Shown here: piece after piece, positions 9,031 to 17,453 of the stretch | Position numbering within the stretch: the stretch's first letter is position 1 | Layout: each line of letters opens with the position of its first letter | Origin: Prevotella sp. | GTDB taxonomy: Bacteria; Bacteroidota; Bacteroidia; Bacteroidales; Bacteroidaceae | Length of the DNA stretch: 64,000 nt | Direction of reading: 5' to 3' | Assembly: GCA_015060485.1 (NCBI GenBank) | Contig: SUYI01000002.1 | Location: 62,001 to 126,000, forward strand | Made by a program: the position numbers and the translations under genes | Notes under the pieces: model-generated | The model's input: only the letters and a program-made list of their open reading frames with translations | What the model was told of the DNA's origin: nothing | Database searches by the model: none

Positions 9031-9818
9031 AATATGGGCGCGTCTTTCTGTTGCTGGCAGCGGTAGGCCTGTTGGTTGCTTGCGGACGCAAGGAGCAGCA
9101 TCAATTTACTTACGACTTCCTGCTACCCATAACACCCGTCAAGGATCAGGGCAAGACGGAACTCTGTTGGGCTTATGCCATGTTGGCCACCATTGAGACA
9201 GAACATATTCTGCGGGGCGACTCCGTCAACCTCTCTGGAGTCTATGTCGGGCGATGCCTGCAACACTATCAGCAGTCGATGGGCCAGGCGTCGACCTCGC
9301 AGCGCGGCATGGGTATGACGCTGCTCAACATGATTCAGCGCGAAGGCATTGTGGGTTACGATGTACTGCCTGACGATGCTACTGACGACCTGCCGACGCC
9401 CCAGTGGGTGTTTATGCTGGGAGCGCAGTATACACCGCAGGAGTTTGCTCATTCGGTGTGCGCTCCTGACGAATACGTCGCGCTGACCTGCTGGCCCGAC
9501 TCTCCTTATCATCAAAAGGTGGAAGTACCTGTTCCTGATAATTGGGAACACAACCGTCTGCTGAACCTTCCTCTCGATACGCTGAAAAAACACGTCGATA
9601 GTGCCCTGCGCAGTCATCATCCCGTCTGTTGGGAAAGTCGTGGACATGCTATGACCATCATAGGAATGGCCCGCAACGAACAGGGCAAACCTTACTATGT
9701 AATGAAAAACTCCTGGGGCACCAAGCGTCCTCATGGCGGACTAGTGTATATGTCAGTCCGCAAGATGTGGAAAGACATGATCGCTGTCTATATGACCCGT
9801 AAAGCCTACGACTGCTGA
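9027..9818 (+). CDS. Papain-fold (C1 family) peptidase lipoprotein
   Basis: 263 residues. A lipoprotein signal peptide (FLLLAAVGLLVACG, lipobox Cys at about 19) is followed by a C1 peptidase domain. The oxyanion Gln and catalytic Cys are in TPVKDQGKTELCWAY (about Q41, C47), His in SRGHAMTIIG (about 206) and Asn in YYVMKNSWG (about 227), so the triad is complete. It is short for the bleomycin-hydrolase branch and has no propeptide of papain type. It starts inside the pectate lyase stop codon, so the two are translationally coupled. A role in handling cell-surface proteins is inference. It converges on the MscS gene with a 13-nt overlap. Confidence 0.88.
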   Translation: MKYGRVFLLLAAVGLLVACGRKEQHQFTYDFLLPITPVKDQGKTELCWAYAMLATIETEHILRGDSVNLSGVYVGRCLQHYQQSMGQASTSQRGMGMTLLNMIQREGIVGYDVLPDDATDDLPTPQWVFMLGAQYTPQEFAHSVCAPDEYVALTCWPDSPYHQKVEVPVPDNWEHNRLLNLPLDTLKKHVDSALRSHHPVCWESRGHAMTIIGMARNEQGKPYYVMKNSWGTKRPHGGLVYMSVRKMWKDMIAVYMTRKAYDC

Positions 9819-10951
9819 TTGCTCTCGTTTTGTCTTCCCTGCTCTGGAAACTGCTGATAGATAGTTAGTCCGTATTCGCTGCTGGCGGCAAAGATATATT
9901 CCATGATGTCAGCAGTATCGTGTTCGAAATCGGCCCAACCCTGAGCATACAGCCAGAAGGTAAACTCCAGACAACATCCGGCCTGCGAAGCTTCTGCCTG
10001 ACGCACCAATGGATTCTTTTCGGCAATGACCTTCGGATTCTCACACAACCATTGTTCCACATGTTGACGGAACTTGGTGATGTTAGCCACTCCGTCGTCG
10101 TCGAGTCGGATGGAACGGAAATCAAAATAGATCTTGCGCGTCTGCTTGCGTCCCTCGTTCTGTTCCATACCCAGCCAGTTCTGGAACGATCCGTCGACCA
10201 ATGTCTGAGGGGTGACGGTAACGATGGTGTTGTCGAAATTGCGTACCTTGACGGTAGTCAGGGAAATATGTTCCACTCTACCGTTGATGCCGGCAGCATT
10301 AAGCGTAATCCAATCGCCAATATGAATCATGTCGTTGTTTGTCAGACGAATGCCTGCCACCAGTCCCTTGATGGTATCCTGGAATGCCAGCATCAGGATG
10401 GCTGAAGCAGCACCTAGTCCGGCAAATAGTGTGGAGGGGTCTTTGTCGACAACGATGGCAATGACCACAATGATGGCAATGAAAATGATAATGATCTTCA
10501 GCACGCCGCAGATGGAATAGAGATACTGCCGACGGGCGGAGCGCGGACTATTCTCCAGCAACATCAACGAGTCGATAAAAACGATGATAGTTCGTGTCGA
10601 CATCACCGTAATGTAGATGGCTGTCAAGCGTGTCAGCAACTCGCGAACGGTGGGGAAGTCGTAGAACGTCCAGGGCAGTACCAACCAGATGACAATAGCC
10701 GGTACGATGCTGCAGGCCGCTTTCAGAACGCGCTCATTAAATAGGGCATCGTCCCATTTGGCCTCCGTCTTGGCAGTCACTTTTAGTATGACGGGTATCA
10801 AAGCCTTCCTGCATATCCAGCCAGAAAGTGCGGCCAGCAAGAAAGCCACGATGACTAAAGCGGTATGGGTAATGGCATTGACGGCATCACCTGTTACACC
10901 GCAGGCCGTTACAAGTTGTTCAACCCAAATCTGTATTCTTTCCATAAACAT
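9806..10951 (-). CDS. Mechanosensitive channel, MscS family (YbdG-like)
   Basis: 381 residues; starts at 10951 or 10945 (MFMERIQ / MERIQ). About five membrane helices lie between residues 26 and 200, followed by the MscS pore and beta domain: AGLGAASAILMLAFQDTIKGLVAG is the pore-lining TM3 equivalent, and DWITLNAAGINGRVEHISLTTVKVR the beta domain. The five-helix layout and C-terminal extension are closer to E. coli YbdG than to MscS itself. It releases solutes on hypo-osmotic shock in the inner membrane. It lies 9 nt downstream of the GH35 gene, so it is the last gene of the GH67-GH35 operon. Confidence 0.92.
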   Translation of the reverse strand: MFMERIQIWVEQLVTACGVTGDAVNAITHTALVIVAFLLAALSGWICRKALIPVILKVTAKTEAKWDDALFNERVLKAACSIVPAIVIWLVLPWTFYDFPTVRELLTRLTAIYITVMSTRTIIVFIDSLMLLENSPRSARRQYLYSICGVLKIIIIFIAIIVVIAIVVDKDPSTLFAGLGAASAILMLAFQDTIKGLVAGIRLTNNDMIHIGDWITLNAAGINGRVEHISLTTVKVRNFDNTIVTVTPQTLVDGSFQNWLGMEQNEGRKQTRKIYFDFRSIRLDDDGVANITKFRQHVEQWLCENPKVIAEKNPLVRQAEASQAGCCLEFTFWLYAQGWADFEHDTADIMEYIFAASSEYGLTIYQQFPEQGRQNESNQQS

Positions 10952-10960
10952 TCTATTTAG

Positions 10961-12580
10961 TTAATAGTCGTATAAAACGACGTGAAGCATCTTCCATTCA
11001 CCGCAGGCAATACGGACGTGACGACCCTGATGGCTCTGGTCGCCATTATGCCGACGCAGAAAGTGCATATGGCCTTGGGTATCTATGCAGACTTCGTCGA
11101 CAGTTCCTATTCCTTTTCGCGGACCGGCGAATTTGCCCTTTGCCACTTCCGACGACTTGGCATCCTGTCCTTCAGCCACGAAACCATCTTCGCCCAACAC
11201 TTTCCGTTCTTCGCGATTCTTCTCGTACTCAGTAGCAAAACTGGCCACTACGCCAGTACCTGCCAAGAGGTATTCGTTTTTAGCCAATTTCATCAGGATG
11301 GCTCCACCTTCTGGCCATACGGAACCGTCTTTGGCACGAGGGTCCCAGGGCAGGGTGTAGTAGTGTCGGCAGGTGATAGCAACGTGATCATCGTTAATGA
11401 CGCGTTCCTTGTCCTCCTGGTCGAACAGCAACCCCCAACGCTGGTTTTGGAATGCCGGAAACTTACTGTGGAGCTGTTGCAACAGCGAGTAGGCTTTTGT
11501 GATGCTTTCCGTTTCGCGAGGTGATGCCTGGTCGATGGCAAAGGGCGAGAAGCCTAAAGCCTGGTGTTCGCCAAAAACATACATGGCTCGCGCCCCGCTA
11601 TTCTCGCAACAACGGCCCTCAGGAATAAACAACCGGTTGTTGGGCAAGGCATATTGCCCTGCCCACGACTTGAAGCCCGTATCGTAGATGTCCGGCGACA
11701 GCATGTCGATGCTGGGCGCTCCTGCATGCCAGAAGTCAATGAGATGGGCCAAGGGGCCTGCCGAGGGATACTGTCCGGGCTGGCGACCGCGACTGTTCAA
11801 AGCTGCATTGACATAGAGCGGCATGTCGTATATGCTGCGGGCAGCCTGGGCCAGATGCTCCACATACAAGGCGTAGTGATAGGCCATGAATTTCTCCTCA
11901 CCATAGATGTCATCTCCAAATAGCTGTCGCCATGTCGTGGGTTTGCTGATGTGGAGCAGCGGATAGAGCGTCTTGGGAACCGGCTGGTTGTAGGCCTTCT
12001 CCGCCAATGGCGAATGGTCGCGGGCTGATTCCAGCATGCCGATCTCATTCTCAATCTGCATCATCACGACGGTTCCTGTACCCTTGTCGACTGTGGCAAG
12101 ATGTTGCATCAGAGCGGTAAATGCCCTGAGGTCAGCCTGTAGTACTTGTTCCGAGAAACAGGAGGCAATTTCTAAAGGCTTTCCCTCCTTGTTCATAGCT
12201 CGGGGGAAACGTTTCGTGTCCTTCTTAAACCACAGGGGGGCATAGCACGACATGGAGTTTTTCCATGCGCCAAACCACAGGAACACCACCTTTAGTTGTT
12301 GCTCGCGGGCTTTTTCTATTGTCCGGTCTGTCAGTGTGAAGTCAAACGTCCCTTCCTTGGGTTCTATGAATTCCCAATAGGCAGGCACCAAGACGGTGTT
12401 GAGTCCTAATGCCTTCATTCGAGGCATGACCTCGTCGATGTCCTCCACACAAGTTGCAGCCGAGTTGCTAAGCTCGCCTCCCAAAATAAAGAGATTTGTT
12501 CTCTGCTGGGCAGCCACACGGGCTGTACCCAGGCAGAGCAGGATGATAAGTAGTAGTTTGGTATGTTTCATTGTTTTCAT
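10961..12580 (-). CDS. Secreted GH35-like glycoside hydrolase with DUF5597-type C-terminus
   Basis: 539 residues with a signal peptide (LLLIILLCLGTARVAAQ). The (beta/alpha)8 barrel begins with FILGGELSNSAAT. The clan GH-A acid/base Glu is in MMQIENEIG and the nucleophile is probably the Glu of RLFIPEGR. The C-terminal part (about residue 400 on) has the small beta domain typical of DUF5597 proteins. GH35 members are mostly exo-beta-galactosidases. Next to a GH67 alpha-glucuronidase, a plausible substrate is a capped or decorated xylan oligosaccharide, but this is inference. The gene starts 19 nt after GH67. Confidence 0.85.
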   Translation of the reverse strand: MKTMKHTKLLLIILLCLGTARVAAQQRTNLFILGGELSNSAATCVEDIDEVMPRMKALGLNTVLVPAYWEFIEPKEGTFDFTLTDRTIEKAREQQLKVVFLWFGAWKNSMSCYAPLWFKKDTKRFPRAMNKEGKPLEIASCFSEQVLQADLRAFTALMQHLATVDKGTGTVVMMQIENEIGMLESARDHSPLAEKAYNQPVPKTLYPLLHISKPTTWRQLFGDDIYGEEKFMAYHYALYVEHLAQAARSIYDMPLYVNAALNSRGRQPGQYPSAGPLAHLIDFWHAGAPSIDMLSPDIYDTGFKSWAGQYALPNNRLFIPEGRCCENSGARAMYVFGEHQALGFSPFAIDQASPRETESITKAYSLLQQLHSKFPAFQNQRWGLLFDQEDKERVINDDHVAITCRHYYTLPWDPRAKDGSVWPEGGAILMKLAKNEYLLAGTGVVASFATEYEKNREERKVLGEDGFVAEGQDAKSSEVAKGKFAGPRKGIGTVDEVCIDTQGHMHFLRRHNGDQSHQGRHVRIACGEWKMLHVVLYDY

Positions 12581-12599
12581 CTATTCCATAATAGATATG

Positions 12600-14675
12600 T
12601 TATTTCGTATATCCCCGGGTGGGGTTCTCGTACATGCTGATGGGGATGTTGAACTTCATCATCTCGTCCAGGTTGTGCACGGGGTGCTCCACGTCCTGAG
12701 GGATGGGACGATGCGAGAAGGTCTGGAAATACAGCAGACAGGCATCGCGCCACCACTCGGCATCACGAGCCTGGATGCGCAGCTTACGCTGCACTTCGTC
12801 GAAGCGCTGGCTGTCCACATAGGGCTGCATGGCATCCCATACGGTCAGGAAATGGCGGGCCTGACGGACTCCCTCGTCATACTTGTGACACAACTCGTCC
12901 CAGAAGGTGCGGCCGCTCTTCATCTGGTGGTCCCAGGGCACGTGGTGGAACCATGCCAGCAGGTTTTCAGGACACGTGGTGATGTCGTTATACTCGCGGC
13001 AGAGCGCTTCCGGATACTGCTTCACATTGGCCGACCCTGTGAGTGTGCGGTCGAATCCCAGCCCGATGCTGTCGGCACGATGGTAGTAGGGTGGAGTCCA
13101 GTCGGCTCTTACTCCGCGCGGGGCATACCAAGGCTCGGGCCCGTAGTGATGGATGCCGGCAAAGATATGATGGATGCCCAGCGGCATCATGTAGTTGACA
13201 CAAGCCTCGCGGCTGTCGAGCATGACGCTCAAGAGTTGAGAGTTGAGAGTTCTTTGACCTAAAGGTACAAAGCGTTGCAAGCAACGATTAGAAAGTTGAG
13301 AGTTTGCTTCCGCCTTCATATCAAAGGTTTGAGCCAGCCATTCCTCGGCAATCTGTTCCGATGTCAACGACGGGTTCCAAGCCAGCCGCCCGAAGGCATA
13401 CCAGTTGGACTGTGCAAAGTGGTGTCCGCACCAGTTCGTGTCGTCACCGATGTTGGCCACTCCGGCCATAGCTTTCAGGCTGGCGGGCTTCACAAACGAG
13501 AAGAACTCCTTCCACATCGGTGCGAGATATGCCAGATGGTTGGCGGCACCCAGATACTCCTGCGTAATCTGGAATTCCACCATCATCGGAGTCTTCTGCA
13601 TGGCGGTAAACAGCGGGCTGTATGCCTCGCGGGGCTGGAAGTCGATGGGGCCGTTCTTGATCTGGATAATCACATTATCGGCAAACCGTCCGTCCAGCGG
13701 CATAAACTCCTCGTAGGCCTGATTGGCGCGGTCGCTGCTCTGCGGATTATAGACGAAGGCGCGCCACATCACGATGCCTTTATATGGTTTCAGCACCTTG
13801 CCCAGCATGTTAGCCCCGTCGGCATGTGTGCGTCCGAAGTCCTGGGGTCCCGGCTCACCCTCTGAGTTTGCCTTCACCAGGAAACCACCGAAGTCTGGAA
13901 TCATCTCGTAGATTTCCTTCACCTTGCTCTTCCACCAGCGCACGACGTCGGCGTTCAGCGGATCGGCAGTCGTCAGTCCGCCAATCTTGATGGGCGAGGC
14001 GAAGTTGATGGACAGATAGACGCGTATGCCGTAGGGTCGCAGCAGGTTGGCAATCTCCTTGGTCTTCAGCAGACTTTCTGTCGACAGCGCCGCGGGTTTG
14101 GCATTCACGTTGTTCAGCACAGCGCCGTTGATGCCGACAGTGGCATTGGCACGGGCATATAGCTTTATCCGCTCCGGGTCGGGCTTCAGAAAGATGCTCC
14201 GTCCGGCAAATCCGCGTTCTACGGTGCCGTTGGGATTGTCCCAGTGGTTCAGCAGACGCAGCGGGAATGCGGGGCGCTCCTCGCACGGAGTGACGGGCTG
14301 TCCCGCCTGTTGCTGGCGCAGCAGGTGATAGGCACCGTACAGCAGACCGACGTCGCGGCCATGAGCCTTCAGCAGCAGCCCGCCATCGGCTTTGCGCTCA
14401 ATGGTGAAGCCGTCGTCACCCTTCTTCCAGTGCATGGGACCGCAGTCGGCTTCCATCGTGATGGGAGCTCCGTGCCAGTACTGTTGCAGTTCCTTCATGG
14501 CCAGCTCAATGGTTGGCGAAGGGTTCACCGTGCCACAGCCGTCGTACCACAGCGACAGCTGTACCTTGGCAGGCTCTGGGTTAGGCTGACAGCGCAGCCA
14601 CAACTGGTGTCCGTCCTCCGCACGGGCCGCCAGTGCCAAGCCCGTAATGAATAATGATAATAAAAACTTTTTCAT
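12600..14675 (-). CDS. Secreted alpha-glucuronidase, GH67, carrying a repeat-derived insertion
   Basis: 691 residues from the ATG at 14675 (MKKFLLSLFITGLALAARA signal peptide). The GH67 N-terminal beta domain is followed by the catalytic barrel, with PDFGGFLVKANSEGEPGPQ and GIVMWRAFVYN, and the helical C-terminal region with MLDSREACVNYMMPLGIHH and DEVQRKLR. GH67 removes 4-O-methyl-glucuronic acid from the non-reducing end of xylo-oligosaccharides. About 26 extra residues (EANSQLSNRCL...TLNSQL) interrupt the stretch just before MLDSRE; their DNA, 13231-13306, matches intergenic repeat sequence. The rest of the protein is intact, so it is probably active. First gene of the GH67-GH35-MscS operon. 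Confidence 0.93.
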   Translation of the reverse strand: MKKFLLSLFITGLALAARAEDGHQLWLRCQPNPEPAKVQLSLWYDGCGTVNPSPTIELAMKELQQYWHGAPITMEADCGPMHWKKGDDGFTIERKADGGLLLKAHGRDVGLLYGAYHLLRQQQAGQPVTPCEERPAFPLRLLNHWDNPNGTVERGFAGRSIFLKPDPERIKLYARANATVGINGAVLNNVNAKPAALSTESLLKTKEIANLLRPYGIRVYLSINFASPIKIGGLTTADPLNADVVRWWKSKVKEIYEMIPDFGGFLVKANSEGEPGPQDFGRTHADGANMLGKVLKPYKGIVMWRAFVYNPQSSDRANQAYEEFMPLDGRFADNVIIQIKNGPIDFQPREAYSPLFTAMQKTPMMVEFQITQEYLGAANHLAYLAPMWKEFFSFVKPASLKAMAGVANIGDDTNWCGHHFAQSNWYAFGRLAWNPSLTSEQIAEEWLAQTFDMKAEANSQLSNRCLQRFVPLGQRTLNSQLLSVMLDSREACVNYMMPLGIHHIFAGIHHYGPEPWYAPRGVRADWTPPYYHRADSIGLGFDRTLTGSANVKQYPEALCREYNDITTCPENLLAWFHHVPWDHQMKSGRTFWDELCHKYDEGVRQARHFLTVWDAMQPYVDSQRFDEVQRKLRIQARDAEWWRDACLLYFQTFSHRPIPQDVEHPVHNLDEMMKFNIPISMYENPTRGYTK
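13231..13306 (-). repeat. In-frame repeat element inside the GH67 gene
   Basis: The core 13251-13291 (ending GCAACGATTAG on the plus strand) is flanked by GTTGAGAGTTGAGAGTT on one side and AAGTTGAGAGTT on the other. The core recurs, inverted, at 26887-26929 between ddl and the acyltransferase gene. The insert keeps the reading frame and adds no stop codon. Confidence 0.8.
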
Positions 14676-14697
14676 CGTATTTATATGTTCTATCCTG

Positions 14698-14728
14698 CAA
14701 AGGTAGTGCAAAACGACCGAAAAGCAAA
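14698..14728 (-). promoter_or_regulatory. Promoter of the GH67-GH35-MscS operon
   Basis: On the minus strand TTTG (complement of 14725-14728) is followed after 19 nt by TACCTTTG (complement of 14698-14705), an exact match to the Bacteroidetes consensus. The leader before the ATG at 14675 is about 20 nt. Confidence 0.8.
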
Positions 14729-14875
14729 ATAATTTCGTATTTATTTTTATTTTTCACTCGAATAAAGAAAAATGCAAACTATTTTCCTTTTTTTTCTTCA
14801 TTTTTACTGACATCCGACATACATCACTTGTTAACTGCCTTATTATCAGGTATTTATTAGTAAAACATTTGCCTA

Positions 14876-14941
14876 TATACTGACATAAAACCGACATTAT
14901 ACTGACATTATACTGACACTATACTGACATAAAACCGACAT
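14876..14941 (+). repeat. Six tandem 11-bp units (left array)
   Basis: Units in order: TATACTGACAT, AAAACCGACAT, TATACTGACAT, TATACTGACAC, TATACTGACAT, AAAACCGACAT. The common core is ACYGACAT at an 11-bp period, close to one helical turn. Confidence 0.85.
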
Positions 14942-15252
14942 ACAGCAACCATTTTGTTGTCATAATACCGATATTTGACCGCCAATTATTAGCTATTAAT
15001 GCTTCACAAGGAGGCTAGCGGCTCTGACACTTGGCGCTCATACGTTTTCCTCCCAATCCTTGTTGAAAAATTCTCTAGAGAATTTTACCTCTACCTAGGC
15101 ACTTAGCAATTATTAGGACTAGAGTAAGCACGAAATTCTCCAGAGAATTTCACAACAAGCCTTAATCTAAGGATTGCGAACCCTTATCCTTCAGTTCGCT
15201 TGCCTTCCTTATGAACATCTGCGTGCTTCGTACCAAAAGAACAGACTCCATA

Positions 15253-15340
15253 ATGTCGCTTCTATGTCTGCTTTCTGCCTGCTTTATGTCGGTTCTATGT
15301 CGGTTTTATGTCAGTATTATGTCGGTTCGATGTCAGTAAG
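15253..15340 (-). repeat. Eight tandem 11-bp units (right array, inverted)
   Basis: Units begin ATGTCGCTTCT, ATGTCTGCTTT, CTGCCTGCTTT (degenerate) and then ATGTCGGTTCT, ATGTCGGTTTT, ATGTCAGTATT, ATGTCGGTTCG, ATGTCAGTAAG. They are the reverse complement of the left-array units and equally spaced. Confidence 0.8.
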
Positions 15341-15400
15341 AAAATTGTCAAGTCTCTGAATACTAGTAAGATAGCGCTAAATTATGTCGGATGTCGGTAA

Positions 15401-15598
15401 TTCCGCTTTTTCCCGATGAATACTTATCGATTTCCTCCGTTTTTTCTTCTATTCCTTAGACATAATGGCGTCTTCGGCGATATGCCTCCCACTAAAATCC
15501 TATCTTTGATTAGGGAGTGCTTCAGGGTTCGTTTAGTATTTTTAACGGTTTATCGTGCAGTGTTTTTCCATATCGTGGGTTATATGGACAGAAATCAC
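15401..15598 (+). other. Serpin upstream region
   Basis: Between the inverted-repeat region and the serpin promoter I see one further possible -7 box, TATCTTTG at 15501-15508, and no gene. The short open frames here lack family features. Confidence 0.35.
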
Positions 15599-15606
15599 TA
15601 AATTTG
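15599..15606 (+). promoter_or_regulatory. -7 box of the serpin operon
   Basis: TAAATTTG ends 8 nt before the ATG at 15615, which would give a leader of about 5 nt. A second candidate box lies at 15501-15508. Confidence 0.5.
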
Positions 15607-15614
15607 CAATCGAT

Positions 15615-16877
15615 ATGAAAAAGATGAATTGGGCAACCATCGCCCTGATGATGGCAACAACAGTAACTATTGGTTGTACCAGTAGCAGTGATGAAGATGT
15701 TCCCCAGCCTGTCATTTGTCCTGTGGAGCCGCCAACGACACTTGAACTGACCCGTGCAGAACAGAAGATGGTAACCAGCAGCAATGACTTCGCCTTCAAT
15801 CTGTTCCGTATGGCGCAGGACGAGAAGGCGAGTCAGATTCTCTCCCCCCTCAGCATCACATACGCCTTGGGCATGCTCAACAATGGCGCAGCCGGCGAGA
15901 CGCAGGAGCAGATAAATAAGGTGTTGGGCTTTAATGACACAGGCGCCAGCGGTATCAACGAGTTCTGCTACAAGATGCTGAAAAGGGCATCAACCCTCGA
16001 TGATAAAACGAAAGTGATTATTTCCAACAATATTTATGTTAACACGGATTGGGGGTGCGACTTGTTTCCCGCATTCGTGTCAACGGCTAAGGCTTTCTAT
16101 GATGCAGAGCCAGAAAGTCGCAGTTTTACTGATGGCAAGACGCTTGATGTCATCAACCAGTGGGCCAGCGACCATACGGAGGGCATGATTAAAAAAGTAT
16201 TGAGTGAGGATGAATTCAATCCTAGTTCTATCAGTTATCTGCTTAATGCCATTTACTTCAAGGGTATGTGGGCAGAGAAGTTTGACAAAAATAACACAAA
16301 AGATGAAGAATTCATTCATGCTGGAACCACTAAGGAACTGACCATAAAACCCATGATGTGGCAGATGTCGACATTCGATTATGCCGAAAACGATACCTAT
16401 CAGGCTCTTTGCCTGCCTTATGGCAACGGATCTTTCCAAATGACGGTGCTGCTGCCAAAGGCGAATATGAATTCCGTTCCCCAAGTGCCCACCGCAGAAG
16501 CTTGGCGGCAGATTCAGCAGCAGATGAGACCTGCTACAGTCAATGTAAAACTGCCACGTTTCGAGTCCAACACAGACATCAACCTTGTCCCCATCATGAA
16601 GAAACTTGGAATGATCAGAGCCTTTGATAGCGATCTTGCTGAGTTTCCGCACTTCTGTCCTGTAACAAGTTATATCGGGCTGATGAAACAGGTGGCTAAA
16701 ATCAAACTCGATGAAGAGGGAACAGAAGCATCAGCCGTTACGGTGATAGGTGTTGATAATGCCGCAGGCCCTTTGAGTTCTGTCATGACATTCCACGCCA
16801 ACCATCCCTTCCTTTATGTCATCAGCGAAACGACAACAGGGGCCATCTTCTTTATTGGACAATATACGGGATATTAA
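15615..16877 (+). CDS. Serpin (serine protease inhibitor) lipoprotein
   Basis: 420 residues from the ATG at 15615, which opens a lipoprotein signal peptide (lipobox TIGC, Cys about 20). The serpin fold is complete: QILSPLSITYALGMLNNGAAGETQ, NAIYFKGMWAEKF, and the C-terminal signature NHPFLYVISETTTGAIFFIGQY. The hinge before the reactive loop is EEGTEASAVT, close to the EEGTEAAAAT consensus of inhibitory serpins, so an active inhibitor is likely. The exposed loop continues VIGVDNAAGPLSSV; the P1 residue cannot be fixed without alignment. Anchored at the cell surface, it could protect against host, protozoal or competitor proteases. It heads an operon with a sigma factor 6 nt downstream. Confidence 0.93.
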   Translation: MKKMNWATIALMMATTVTIGCTSSSDEDVPQPVICPVEPPTTLELTRAEQKMVTSSNDFAFNLFRMAQDEKASQILSPLSITYALGMLNNGAAGETQEQINKVLGFNDTGASGINEFCYKMLKRASTLDDKTKVIISNNIYVNTDWGCDLFPAFVSTAKAFYDAEPESRSFTDGKTLDVINQWASDHTEGMIKKVLSEDEFNPSSISYLLNAIYFKGMWAEKFDKNNTKDEEFIHAGTTKELTIKPMMWQMSTFDYAENDTYQALCLPYGNGSFQMTVLLPKANMNSVPQVPTAEAWRQIQQQMRPATVNVKLPRFESNTDINLVPIMKKLGMIRAFDSDLAEFPHFCPVTSYIGLMKQVAKIKLDEEGTEASAVTVIGVDNAAGPLSSVMTFHANHPFLYVISETTTGAIFFIGQYTGY

Positions 16878-16883
16878 ACAAAA

Positions 16884-17453
16884 GTGCCATTAGGGAATAT
16901 TGACGAACAACGCTTGGTCAAGCGGCTTCGCAACGGTGAAAACGGGGCGATGGAGGAGTTCTATTCCCAGTATGCACCCTATCTAAAGGCAGTCTGCTCA
17001 CGATATATCACAGACAAGGAGGACGCGAAGGATGTGTTCCAGAATGCGCTTGTCAGAATCTTAACGCACACCAAAGAATATCAATATCAAGGACAAGGTT
17101 CCCTTCGGGCTTGGGCGACGAGAATTGTCGTCCATGAGGCGCTCAGGTTTCTTAACAACAAAAAGCGACACGAACTGACAACATGGGATGACGATATGAT
17201 GAATGGAGTGGAAGAAGACGACCCGCCCATTGAGGACATCCCGCCAGAGGTGATTCAACAGATGGTGAGGCGACTGCCAACAGGCTACCGGACAGTGTTC
17301 AACCTCTACGTCTTCGAAGACAAGAGCCACCAGGACATAGCCAGTCTGTTAGGTATCAGCGTCGGAACATCATCCTCTCAACTTTGCAGGGCGAAAAACC
17401 TGCTTGCTGATATGATCAGAGAATACAACGACAAAAATCAGTCACCACGATGA
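16884..17453 (+). CDS. ECF-type RNA polymerase sigma factor
   Basis: 189 residues from a GTG start at 16884; no in-frame ATG offers a full region 2. Region 2 runs from about 8 to 85 (LVKRLRNGENGAMEEFYSQYAPYLKAV.. DAKDVFQNALVRIL) and region 4 from about 125 to 180 (VQQMVRRLPTGYRTVFNLYVFEDKSHQDIA, with the helix-turn-helix SLLGISVGTSSSQLCRAKN). It should direct RNA polymerase to a small regulon, perhaps including its own operon. It overlaps the downstream membrane protein by 4 nt (ATGA), the usual layout of sigma/anti-sigma pairs. Confidence 0.93.
   Translation: MPLGNIDEQRLVKRLRNGENGAMEEFYSQYAPYLKAVCSRYITDKEDAKDVFQNALVRILTHTKEYQYQGQGSLRAWATRIVVHEALRFLNNKKRHELTTWDDDMMNGVEEDDPPIEDIPPEVIQQMVRRLPTGYRTVFNLYVFEDKSHQDIASLLGISVGTSSSQLCRAKNLLADMIREYNDKNQSPR

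Larger units (their letters stand above)
14804..15400. repeat. 600-bp imperfect inverted-repeat region with 11-bp repeat arrays
   Basis: This fills most of the 940-nt gap between GH67 and the serpin gene; no convincing gene is present. Outer ends: TACTGACATCCGACATA near 14805-14821 and its near-complement (TATGTCGGATGTCGGTA) near 15384-15400. Inside lie a left array of six 11-bp units, 14876-14941 (TATACTGACAT / AAAACCGACAT), and a right array of eight complementary 11-bp units, 15253-15340 (ATGTCGGTTTT / ATGTCAGTATT). Near the centre two 18-bp palindromes, AAATTCTCTAGAGAATTT (about 15069-15086) and AAATTCTCCAGAGAATTT (about 15133-15150), are flanked by CTTGTTG and CAACAAG. The element type is unknown; options are a non-autonomous mobile element, a regulator-binding region or a structured RNA. 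Confidence 0.75.

Noticed and set aside
12396..13262. 288-codon plus-strand frame across GH35 and GH67
   Set aside because: Spans two real minus-strand genes and their spacer; no homology features.
14876..15340. 11-bp repeats as a CRISPR or as a replication origin
   Set aside because: Units are too short and contiguous for CRISPR; no DnaA boxes, dnaA or replication genes are near.
15174..15601. Short plus-strand frames of about 61 codons in the GH67-serpin gap
   Set aside because: They run through the repeat arrays and low-complexity DNA and lack any conserved feature.
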